From the NCBI GenBank assembly GCA_905208455.1, contig CAJLPK010000025.1, positions 1-19,104 of the forward strand: 19,104 nt of DNA, read 5' to 3'. This DNA is from an uncultured Bacillota bacterium. Its GTDB lineage: Bacteria > Bacillota > Clostridia > Christensenellales > QAND01. This document shows positions 1 through 6,435 of the stretch, one piece after another; positions within the stretch are counted from its first letter, which is position 1; every line of letters begins with the position of its first letter. The notes under the pieces are model-generated. The model had not been told where the DNA came from and made no database searches. It saw nothing but the letters and a program-made list of their open reading frames with translations. The position numbers and the translations under genes are program-made.

Positions 1-6
1 ATATAC

Positions 7-31
7 AAAAAAAGAGCTGGGCTCCCAGCTC
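7..31 (-). terminator. Rho-independent terminator after divIVA
   Basis: On the minus strand an 8-base arm GAGCTGGG is followed by AG and then CCCAGCTC, a perfect stem (practically 7 bp with a 4-base loop). A run of seven U follows (the A run at 7-13). It lies 11 bases after the divIVA stop codon, so it most likely ends the hlyD-like/yggS/sepF/divIVA transcript. On the plus strand the stem is followed only by a broken T run, so termination in that direction is less likely. Confidence 0.9.
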
Positions 32-41
32 CTTTCTTATC

Positions 42-842
42 TTAAAAATTATTATCGTATCCGTCGTCAGCATCCACAGGGCCATAGAACACTGCCTGGT
101 TCTCTTCAGGCACGTTTTCTTCCTCCTGCCCCGTCTGATCCTGCATCTGCTTGGTACGCTCTACACCGTTTACATACTCAGCTACATAATCCTTCTTTTC
201 TTGTTTTTTCAGATCATCCACCAAACTATCTACGACCTCTGAAGCAGACAAGCCATCCAAATTTTCCTGTTGGGCTTCCTGTTCAGCCGTCTCCTCTTCA
301 TCAAAGGTAGGCAATATCGCCTGAATGGGCTCTGGATCATTGATCTTATCTGCAAAGTCAATAAGCTCTGAGGCATAATCTTTAACACCGGTCTTAAACT
401 CCGCAAGAAGATCATGCAGCTCCAAAATCGCTTCCTGCTTTTCCTTCAACTCTTTTCTTGCATCGCGTACGATCCGATCCGCCTCCGCGCTGGCAGTATT
501 TAAGATCTGATCATATTCCTTTTGTGCACGGTCCGCCATTGCATCTGCCTGTGCGCGTGTCTTTGCATACATCTCCTCGGCGTCTTTTTTAGCTTTTTCT
601 TCGATCTCTTCAGCCGCTTTGTGTACAGTAACCATCGTATGCATCATAGAGTTTTCCATGCCCCGATACGATTCGATCTGCTTATTCAAAGCCTCTATTC
701 TTGTTTTAAGCTCCTGATTCTCCCTGGTAAGCTTATCATAGTCTACAATAACTTCATCCAAAAAGATATCAACTTCATCAATATTATATCCCTTTTTATC
801 CCGGGAAAAGCTCTTTTCATGAATTTGTTGTGCAGTTAACAC
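42..842 (-). CDS. divIVA: Cell-division/polarity protein DivIVA
   Basis: DivIVA is a cytoplasmic coiled-coil scaffold that binds negatively curved membrane at septa and poles and recruits division or envelope factors. The 266-residue product has the family N-terminal domain at residues 1-60: a start LTAQQIHEKSFSR, then GYNIDEVDIFLDEV, leading into a heptad-rich coiled coil from about 30. A second long Lys/Glu/Ala coiled coil covers about 73-165. The C-terminal 100 residues are acidic and low in complexity, and end DNNF. The start is GTG, with AGGAGGG 8 bases upstream. It is last in its operon, 26 bases after sepF, and is followed directly by a strong terminator. B. subtilis has ylmG and ylmH between sepF and divIVA; here both are absent. 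Family assignment is firm; the precise role (division-site selection or polar growth) is inferred. Confidence 0.93.
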   Translation of the reverse strand: MLTAQQIHEKSFSRDKKGYNIDEVDIFLDEVIVDYDKLTRENQELKTRIEALNKQIESYRGMENSMMHTMVTVHKAAEEIEEKAKKDAEEMYAKTRAQADAMADRAQKEYDQILNTASAEADRIVRDARKELKEKQEAILELHDLLAEFKTGVKDYASELIDFADKINDPEPIQAILPTFDEEETAEQEAQQENLDGLSASEVVDSLVDDLKKQEKKDYVAEYVNGVERTKQMQDQTGQEEENVPEENQAVFYGPVDADDGYDNNF

Positions 843-868
843 GTTGCGTCCCTCCTAAGATGAAGAAT

Positions 869-1573
869 TTAATAATCTCTGCGCTGATTGTCTAACGTAT
901 AAAAGCTTTTTCCTTTCAAATCATCTGGAATATTTCCAGAAATATCTACATTTGCAGGTACCAAGACAAATACTGCGCTGTTGATCTTTTGAATATCCCC
1001 ATTGATCGCGTAAATCGCGCCAGAAATGAAATCCAGCGTACGCTGTGCTTCCTGCTTGTCCACTGCTTCTAAATTGACGATAACAGGCTTATTTCGTTTC
1101 AAATTATCAACGATGTTTTGTGTATCATCATAACTCATCGGCTGATATACAATCATCTTGATCTTTGGATTGAAACCTACTACTTTGCTGCTTTGATCCA
1201 CTTCGCGATCCCTTTCCCTCGTACTGCGCAGCGAGGTTGTTGTGCTGCGCTTGCTGGATTTATTGCTTCCTAGCAATCCATTTCTACTGAGGCCGCCGTA
1301 TTCATCATCGCTTTCGGCCTCATCCTCATACCCATAATCGTAATCGTCTCGACTATTTTTACGGCTATTCTTTTCCGCGCGTTTACTCGCTCTGCTCTTT
1401 CTGCTAGACTTTTTGACAGGTTCTTCATACTCTTCATCCTGATAATCATCAAAATCATCTTGATAATCGTCTTCGTAATCATCAAAACCTTCGTAGTTAT
1501 CCTCTTCATCAATGGCAGATTCTTCCAGTCCAATCAAATCCAGGACCTTCCCGAATATTTTCTTTTGCGCCAT
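869..1573 (-). CDS. sepF: Cell-division protein SepF, long-linker form
   Basis: SepF polymerises into rings, tethers FtsZ to the membrane and helps septum formation. Residues 1-16 form the expected amphipathic membrane-targeting helix (MAQKKIFGKVLDLIGL). Residues about 137-225 are the SepF core: KMIVYQPMSYDD, the VIVNLE strand, the QRTLDFISGAIYAI helix and VFVLVP. Between them lies an unusually long, repetitive linker (about 20-128) with alternating acidic Asp/Glu/Tyr blocks and basic Ser/Arg/Lys blocks. This gives 234 residues against about 150 in B. subtilis. The ATG start has GGAGG about 7 bases upstream, and yggS ends 17 bases before it. Neighbours yggS and divIVA fit the classical division cluster. 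The identity is secure; the function of the linker is unknown to me. Confidence 0.94.
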   Translation of the reverse strand: MAQKKIFGKVLDLIGLEESAIDEEDNYEGFDDYEDDYQDDFDDYQDEEYEEPVKKSSRKSRASKRAEKNSRKNSRDDYDYGYEDEAESDDEYGGLSRNGLLGSNKSSKRSTTTSLRSTRERDREVDQSSKVVGFNPKIKMIVYQPMSYDDTQNIVDNLKRNKPVIVNLEAVDKQEAQRTLDFISGAIYAINGDIQKINSAVFVLVPANVDISGNIPDDLKGKSFYTLDNQRRDY

Positions 1574-1590
1574 TGTGCACCTCCAAATAG

Positions 1591-2265
1591 TTATTTGTTT
1601 GAAAATAGCGCGGAACCCACACGCACCAAAGTAGCGCCATGTTTAATGGCCAGCGGAAAATCATGACTCATCCCCATTGACAATACCTTCATCTCGGCAT
1701 TATCTGGGATACGGTGGGAAAGCCCCTCAAAAAGGCCCTCCATTTTGGCAAAGCAGGCTTCCGTTTCCCTTTCCGTACGCCCCAGAGGAGCCACACACAT
1801 CAACCCATGAATAAAGAGTCTGTCAAACTGAGCGCATTGTTCCAGAAAAGGAAGAACCTCCTTTGGCTGTATGCCTCCTCTGGTCTCCCTATCATCCATG
1901 CGTACCTCTACCAGGGCATTCACGGTAGTTTGTTTTGCCATGGCTCTTTTCTGCAATTCCTTTGCAAGAGAGAGCCTGTCCAACGAATGAATCAATTCCA
2001 CATTATCAATAATGTATTTTACCTTATTCGTTTGTAATTGTCCAATAAAATGCCAAGAAATGTCATCAGGAAGTAAATCTTTTTTTGCTGCAAGGCCTTC
2101 TGAACGGTTTTCCCCAAAGCAAGCAAGCCCCTGATCGTATGCCTGGCGTACCTGTTTTACATCTGCATATTTGCTAGCGCCGAGTAAAGTTATTTCATCA
2201 GGATCTCGTCCTGCCTTTTCTGCAGCAGACTGGATTTGGTCTCGAATTTTTTGTACGTTTATCAA
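1591..2265 (-). CDS. yggS: YggS/YlmE (PipY-type) PLP homeostasis protein
   Basis: This is a single-domain type III-fold protein that binds pyridoxal 5'-phosphate, has no known enzymatic reaction, and helps keep PLP and amino/keto acid pools in balance. The 224-residue product shows the PLP lysine at K32 (GASKY; many homologues have SKT), GENR at 51-54, the signature WHFIGQLQTNK at 71-81, GLM at 154-156, LSMGMSHDF at 195-203 and VRVGSALF at 214-221. The start is TTG: the codon aligns with the usual N-terminus, and AGAAGG about 9 bases upstream overlaps the stop codon of the preceding gene, implying coupling. It lies next to sepF as ylmE does in B. subtilis. A start further downstream would remove conserved sequence. 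Confidence 0.93.
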   Translation of the reverse strand: MINVQKIRDQIQSAAEKAGRDPDEITLLGASKYADVKQVRQAYDQGLACFGENRSEGLAAKKDLLPDDISWHFIGQLQTNKVKYIIDNVELIHSLDRLSLAKELQKRAMAKQTTVNALVEVRMDDRETRGGIQPKEVLPFLEQCAQFDRLFIHGLMCVAPLGRTERETEACFAKMEGLFEGLSHRIPDNAEMKVLSMGMSHDFPLAIKHGATLVRVGSALFSNK

Positions 2266-2278
2266 TGATCTCTACCTT

Positions 2279-3481
2279 CTATCGTAAAAGCACCGTTTGA
2301 TTTGCCGATAAAGTAGTATCGGGGTCCAATGATTGAATAATGCAGTTTTCCCCATCCGAAATCAAAATATCTACGGGGATCAAGCTTGCGACATCCCCCT
2401 GTACCAGCTTGATCAGCTTTTGATCTCCCTGGGTAAAGATCGCTTCCTCGGGGACCATCATTCCCGTAAAATCCAAATGCATTTTTGCATCTGCTGTGCG
2501 GACGCTCAGCATGGGGCCGATATCCTCCGTCATCTCCAAGACATACAAGGTACCGCCGCCGTCCACGCTGCGCACGGAGGTTGCTTTGGCTGAATAAGGC
2601 CTGTCAAAATATCCTTCAAAAGTCATATTGGCAGTCCCGCCCTCCCGCAACTCAGGGATCTCCTCATTTTTGTCCAAAAGAATCAAACAATACCATTGAT
2701 AATTGTTAACAAGCCGATAAAGGGGCCTCGTTGTGCTGTCATCAGAGGTTTTGCTGCTTACAACACCTTTTTTGGCCGCTAAAATATCCGCCCGTGTCAA
2801 GGTATCCAAGTTATAGGGTGTTAGCTGCGTTTCCCAACCATCCATATAAAAGCTTACGATACCATCATCCTCTGCTTGTACATCCTGGCGCCAGTTTGCA
2901 AGTTTATTCAGCTGATCCTGCTCTGTGGCATACAGCTCGTTTAGCTTATCATCTGCTTGCACATTGGCCTTGAGAAACTGCTGCTTTTTTTCCATGTTCT
3001 CGCGTAATTTTCGCTCTAATACAACCAAATCGCTGCTGCTTTTTCCCTGCACTACGTCTATAATCTCTTGTATTGTATTTGTAATCTTTCCATTGTGCGT
3101 GTTTAGATCTTTATTGATTACTTCACGCCAAATGGTATTTTCCTGATAATCCTGGATCTGCTGCTGTGTCGTCACATAATCCGTCATCAGTTTTTCGTTG
3201 TATCCCCATTTATATACCTGTGCGATCGTTGCCCCTTTGGTCACGGTCTGCCCTTCCGAAGCAAAGAACGTCGCCGTGGAATAATTGTCGGAATTATAGA
3301 CCTTTTCATCCCGAACAATCAGCGTTTCCACATCACGATCCACAAAGAGATTGCCTTCTGTAATGAGAGCCTCTTTCGGGCCCTGCAGTATTAAAAATAC
3401 GGTCAATAAAATCACGCATGCTAACACAGCCACCGTTATAAAAAAACGCTTGGTAGGTCTCCTGCGGTTTTTTCGAGCCAT
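2279..3481 (-). CDS. HlyD-like membrane-anchored adaptor, no partner transporter nearby
   Basis: The 400-residue protein has a basic N-terminus (ARKNRRRPTKR), one transmembrane segment at about 13-33 and a large extracytoplasmic part, so it is predicted N-in and C-out. After the membrane segment comes a half lipoyl-like strand region with ASEGQTVTKGATIAQV at about 74-89. A long, mostly helical region follows (about 97-205), then a second lipoyl half and beta-barrel region, as in HlyD/EmrA-type membrane-fusion proteins. No ABC or MFS partner adjoins it in this operon; the MFS genes lie upstream beyond a terminator. It is first in the operon with yggS, sepF and divIVA, with its own promoter. 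The start ATG has only a weak GTGGGA-type ribosome site. The fold family is fairly clear; substrate, partner and role are unknown, and an envelope or division role is inference from context. Confidence 0.72.
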   Translation of the reverse strand: MARKNRRRPTKRFFITVAVLACVILLTVFLILQGPKEALITEGNLFVDRDVETLIVRDEKVYNSDNYSTATFFASEGQTVTKGATIAQVYKWGYNEKLMTDYVTTQQQIQDYQENTIWREVINKDLNTHNGKITNTIQEIIDVVQGKSSSDLVVLERKLRENMEKKQQFLKANVQADDKLNELYATEQDQLNKLANWRQDVQAEDDGIVSFYMDGWETQLTPYNLDTLTRADILAAKKGVVSSKTSDDSTTRPLYRLVNNYQWYCLILLDKNEEIPELREGGTANMTFEGYFDRPYSAKATSVRSVDGGGTLYVLEMTEDIGPMLSVRTADAKMHLDFTGMMVPEEAIFTQGDQKLIKLVQGDVASLIPVDILISDGENCIIQSLDPDTTLSANQTVLLR

Positions 3482-3526
3482 ATACGCATTCCCACTTTCT
3501 TACATTTGTACAAGTTGGTTTTGAGT

Positions 3527-3556
3527 ATTATAACATATTTCAGCAAGAACACGCAA
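3527..3556 (-). promoter_or_regulatory. Likely sigma-A-type promoter for the hlyD-like/yggS/sepF/divIVA operon
   Basis: On the minus strand a perfect -10 hexamer TATAAT (3532-3527) follows TTGCGT (3556-3551) with an 18-base spacer. It lies about 45 bases upstream of the hlyD-like start and just after the terminator of the upstream transporter gene, which fits the start of a new transcription unit. The -35 matches the TTGACA consensus only in its TTG part. Confidence 0.6.
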
Positions 3557-3564
3557 AATCATTC

Positions 3565-3599
3565 AAAAAATAAAGAATGGGGGAAATGATTCCCCCATT
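3565..3599 (-). terminator. Rho-independent terminator after the second MFS gene
   Basis: On the minus strand AATGGGGGAA (3599-3590), loop TCAT and TTCCCCCATT (3585-3576) form a perfect 10-bp stem. A U-rich tail CTTTATTTTTT follows (3575-3565). It starts 6 bases after the stop codon of the transporter and separates it from the division operon. There is no T run on the plus-strand side. Confidence 0.9.
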
Positions 3600-3604
3600 G
3601 CTCA

Positions 3605-4906
3605 TTATTCTTCCAAGGCCTCTGTTGCAGAAGCTGCTTTGGGGCGTGGTATCTTTAGTACCTTTTCTCCGAAGACAAAGGAGAGGCCAAACAATACGGC
3701 GCCCACCAGCATAACGGTTGAAGTCAAAGTGTAATATCCTGTAACCCCTGTAATTTCAATAAGAATACCGCCTAATAGGCTTGCACAAATAGCCCCCATT
3801 GACATAGACATCCCTAAAAATGTTTGCGCCGAGGCAGAAAGCTCAGGCGGTGCTAAACGGTACGCATACTGCACGGACGTAAACAAATACAATCCGTTGG
3901 CCAGCCCACTCAGCATTTGAATACACAGAATGAGCGCCGGCCCCATACTAGAAACAAGGGGGGAAAGAATAGGCGAGGATAGCTGTGTATATAGGAAATG
4001 CTCCAGCGCATAAATGCATCCTGCTGCGCCAATCATAGGAGGAAGCTTAAATCTCCGTACCAAAAGGCCGCCTGCCAAAAGAAAGGGAACTTCCATCAGC
4101 GCTTTGATGCCGGTTACAGCGCCAGCCATATCAGCTTCCATGCCAACGGAACGGAAAACATACGGTAAAAACAGCATGGAAGAGTTCCCCATCATCTGAA
4201 TGATAAAATGAAAAATCAAGAGTACTACAAAATAGTAATTTTTGAACAACAAGGCCGGGTTGATTTTTGTGTGCTCTTGCTTTTCTTCCTTCTTTTTCCC
4301 CTGCTGCAAAGGAATCTTATGATTCAAGCGCACACTATAAAGGCAGACGACTACGCTGATACACCCACATAACATAAAAACGATAGGAATCCCAGCCTTT
4401 TCTGCTACAAAGGATAGCAGCACACACGAGACCGCCCATCCTATGGAGCCCCAGAGCCGCATCACCCCGAACGGCACCCGTTTGGCACGATTCACTGCCA
4501 GCATGGACCAGGCATCCATTAAATTTTGCGCTGGTGTCCGGACAAAATTCGTCAAAGGCAGGGCGATGGCTAAAAATGAAAATCCTGCAATTTTCATAAG
4601 GCCAAAAATAGGCATAGATCCAACCAAAAAAGCATAGATCGCAAAAACGATGATATAAGCTTTGGCCACAGAATGCATTCGATCCGCTACATACCCCCAT
4701 AAAGGCGGAGCAATGATTCCAATCGCGGAATAGATTGCCATGATTACGCCTACCTCTGCAGTAGAAAAGTTTTGGCTATCCAACAAAAGCACATTGTAAG
4801 CCGAAGAGGCCATGCCCATCCAAAACAGGCCTATGACTGTGGAAAAGCCAATTTGAATCTGTTTCCGAAATCGTATCTCTTCAGCTAAGGTCGGTTGTTG
4901 CTCCAT
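3605..4906 (-). CDS. Major facilitator transporter, LacY/nucleoside-permease-like (paralogue 2)
   Basis: This is a proton-coupled or uniport permease of the inner membrane; the substrate is not predictable. The 433-residue product has about 12 hydrophobic segments in two halves, with a charged, Lys/Glu-rich central loop at about 195-215. The loop GYVADRMHS (71-79) between segments 2 and 3 is the MFS motif A position. RLWGSIGWA (150-158) resembles the equivalent region of LacY and MFS_1-like permeases. I chose the ATG at 4906, since the alternative upstream TTG (4927) would add only seven residues and lies across the G-run that acts as ribosome site. It is clearly homologous to the next gene upstream, including an almost identical C-terminal FGEKVLKIPRP. 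A strong terminator follows it. A sugar or nucleoside substrate is a guess from the fold. Confidence 0.85.
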   Translation of the reverse strand: MEQQPTLAEEIRFRKQIQIGFSTVIGLFWMGMASSAYNVLLLDSQNFSTAEVGVIMAIYSAIGIIAPPLWGYVADRMHSVAKAYIIVFAIYAFLVGSMPIFGLMKIAGFSFLAIALPLTNFVRTPAQNLMDAWSMLAVNRAKRVPFGVMRLWGSIGWAVSCVLLSFVAEKAGIPIVFMLCGCISVVVCLYSVRLNHKIPLQQGKKKEEKQEHTKINPALLFKNYYFVVLLIFHFIIQMMGNSSMLFLPYVFRSVGMEADMAGAVTGIKALMEVPFLLAGGLLVRRFKLPPMIGAAGCIYALEHFLYTQLSSPILSPLVSSMGPALILCIQMLSGLANGLYLFTSVQYAYRLAPPELSASAQTFLGMSMSMGAICASLLGGILIEITGVTGYYTLTSTVMLVGAVLFGLSFVFGEKVLKIPRPKAASATEALEE

Positions 4907-4913
4907 AAAAAAC

Positions 4914-4921
4914 GCCCCCCC
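4914..4921 (-). promoter_or_regulatory. G-run ribosome binding site of the second MFS gene
   Basis: Seven consecutive G on the minus strand (plus-strand C run 4915-4921) end 8 bases before the chosen ATG. No GGAGG is present. The run can pair with the anti-Shine-Dalgarno through a G-U wobble, and the paralogue has a similar six-G run at the same place. Confidence 0.5.
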
Positions 4922-4950
4922 AAACAAAACCGCAGCCCCTACTCTGCGGT
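4921..4950 (-). terminator. Hairpin with U-rich tail between the two MFS genes (terminator or leader attenuator)
   Basis: On the minus strand ACCGCAG (4950-4944), loop AGTAGGGG and CTGCGGT (4935-4929) form a 7-bp stem followed by TTTGTTTG. It lies about 84 bases after the first transporter's stop and immediately before the ribosome site of the second. It could end the first transcript or reduce expression of the second gene. The interrupted U tract makes it a weaker terminator than the others in this window. I see no convincing promoter in the rest of the 127-base gap. Confidence 0.5.
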
Positions 4951-5033
4951 AGCGATCTAAACATAGAAACCCCTTGAAACAACCTTATGCAAATAACTTA
5001 TATTCTAAAATAGAAAACGCTCTTTTTTAATTC

Positions 5034-6305
5034 TCATCCCTTATGAAATTTCCTGCGCGGTGAAAGGGATGCTTCCGGGCGAGGAATTTTTAGCACCTTT
5101 TCCCCGAATGGAAAAGAGAGTACGAAGAGCGCAAAACCCGCTAAAACAACGAAGGAATTAAAGCGGTAAAAACCGCCTGCCCCGATGACGCTGATAAGCC
5201 ATCCGCCCAGAAGGTTGCTCAATACCGTTCCTACCGCATTGGACATCCACATAAAGGACTGAGCGGAGGCCGTCAAAGATTTCGGCGCCAGCTTATACGC
5301 ATAATCCACCGAACAAGATACATACAGGCCATAAGCCAGCCCTTGGATTAACTGGACACCGATGATCATTGCAGCGCTCGAAGCAAATGAGTATAATGAC
5401 TGCTCTACAAAGTACATAAGCCCTACTGTGGCAATCATCGAGGGCATGCTGAATCTCCGGGCTAAATAAACCCCGGCAAACATCAGAGGAACCTCCATCA
5501 GAGCTTTTACACCGACAGAAGCAGCCCCTAAGTTTGGATCTGCACCGATCTCCGTAAACATATATGGAATAAAATTAAAGGAGGAGTTAGAAGAGACGGT
5601 CAAAATTAAATTAAAAAACAGAATCCATACAAAGTAATAATTTTTGAATAGCATGAATGGATTGATATGGTCAACTGGCTCTACGCTTTCCTCTGCAGGC
5701 TGGCGCAACGGCAGTTTTTTTACTAGGACAGAATACCAAAATGCAACGGAGATACATATAAGTCCGCAAAGGTAAAAAGGAACGACAACACTTGTCCAGT
5801 CTGCGATCTTCGTCATAATCAGGCAGGCCACAGCCCAGCCTATGGACCCCCAAAGACGCACTGTGCCATAAGCAACCCGCCCTCCCGTTGTGCTGACCGC
5901 TTGAATCATCCATGCATCCACCAAAGACATAGAAGGCTGGCGCACAAAATTGGAAAGCGGCATAGAGATTGCTAAGAGCGAAAGCCCTCCAATCTTTATA
6001 CTCCCGCTTACAGGCAGAAAAGCAACGACAGCCCCTTGGATACAAAGCACTGTAATAAACGCCCTAGGAATAGACCTCATTTTATCCGCTAAGTATCCCC
6101 AAAAAGGTGGTGCAATGATTCCCACAATAGAAAAAACAGCCAAAATAACACCGACCTGTGTGCTGCTAAATCCCTGTTCCTGCAGCAAAAGTGTATTGAA
6201 CGCAGTCGCTGTATAAGCTGTTTCAAATAAAATGGTGACCCAGGAAAATGCAACTCTGATTTTCCTGTCATAGCGCTGATCCTCAGACAATTCCCTCTTC
6301 CCCAT
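5034..6305 (-). CDS. Major facilitator transporter, LacY/nucleoside-permease-like (paralogue 1)
   Basis: This is a 423-residue polytopic membrane permease with about 12 hydrophobic segments. Visible features are GYLADKMRS (70-78, motif A position), VRLWGSIGWAVA (about 149-160), a short charged central loop, and the C-terminal FGEKVLKIPRP shared with the next gene downstream. The two proteins align over their whole length, for example the shared segments VGVI, IIAPP and NYYFV, so they are tandem duplicates that have since diverged. The start chosen is ATG at 6305, with a GGGGGG run 7 bases upstream; a longer frame from a TTG at 6359 would run through an operator-like palindrome and has no ribosome site. 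The upstream gap contains two palindromes, suggesting regulated expression. The substrate is unknown. Confidence 0.86.
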   Translation of the reverse strand: MGKRELSEDQRYDRKIRVAFSWVTILFETAYTATAFNTLLLQEQGFSSTQVGVILAVFSIVGIIAPPFWGYLADKMRSIPRAFITVLCIQGAVVAFLPVSGSIKIGGLSLLAISMPLSNFVRQPSMSLVDAWMIQAVSTTGGRVAYGTVRLWGSIGWAVACLIMTKIADWTSVVVPFYLCGLICISVAFWYSVLVKKLPLRQPAEESVEPVDHINPFMLFKNYYFVWILFFNLILTVSSNSSFNFIPYMFTEIGADPNLGAASVGVKALMEVPLMFAGVYLARRFSMPSMIATVGLMYFVEQSLYSFASSAAMIIGVQLIQGLAYGLYVSCSVDYAYKLAPKSLTASAQSFMWMSNAVGTVLSNLLGGWLISVIGAGGFYRFNSFVVLAGFALFVLSFPFGEKVLKIPRPEASLSPRRKFHKG

Positions 6306-6312
6306 AAAACTA

Positions 6313-6318
6313 CCCCCC
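6313..6318 (-). promoter_or_regulatory. G-run ribosome binding site of the first MFS gene
   Basis: Six consecutive G on the minus strand lie 7 bases before the chosen ATG, preceded by a T6 run. The flanking arrangement (T run, G run, T-rich spacer, ATG) matches that of the paralogous gene downstream and differs from the GGAGG sites of most other genes here. Confidence 0.5.
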
Positions 6319-6333
6319 AAAAAACTATATACA

Positions 6334-6356
6334 GAAGATTTACAATGTGAATCTTC
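6334..6356. promoter_or_regulatory. 23-base near-perfect palindrome in the leader of the first MFS gene
   Basis: The arms GAAGATT (6334-6340) and AATCTTC (6350-6356) are perfect complements, and the inner ACA/TGT triplets are also symmetric. Only one symmetric pair mismatches (6341/6349, T opposite G), plus the central base. Symmetry of this length is typical of a dimeric repressor operator. It lies 29 to 51 bases before the start codon. No regulator gene is present in the window to bind it. Confidence 0.55.
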
Positions 6357-6371
6357 CAAACATTTATAATA

Positions 6372-6404
6372 CTATATAATATTATCCTGCTTAATATTAT
6401 ATAG
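6372..6404. promoter_or_regulatory. 13-bp perfect inverted repeat, AT-rich, in the promoter region of the first MFS gene
   Basis: The arms CTATATAATATTA (6372-6384) and TAATATTATATAG (6392-6404) are exact inverted repeats separated by TCCTGCT. They contain -10-like TATAAT on the minus strand (6401-6396). A weak -35/-10 pair TTAAGC (6394-6389) and TATTAT (6371-6366) with a 17-base spacer overlaps the repeat. An operator overlapping a promoter is the simplest reading. A weak terminator for the upstream phosphodiesterase gene is the alternative, but the stem is almost all A-T and no U run follows. Confidence 0.5.
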
Positions 6405-6435
6405 AGATTTTTTCTCTGTTCTATCTTAAAAAAAG

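Noticed and set aside
6334..6356. Riboswitch or RNA hairpin in the first transporter's leader
   Set aside because: The symmetric mismatch becomes C opposite A in the minus-strand RNA, and the leader is too short for a known riboswitch; a DNA operator fits better.
6403..6417. Small inverted repeat AGAGA/TCTCT after the phosphodiesterase gene as a terminator
   Set aside because: Only five base pairs, with no U run following on the minus strand; too weak to call.
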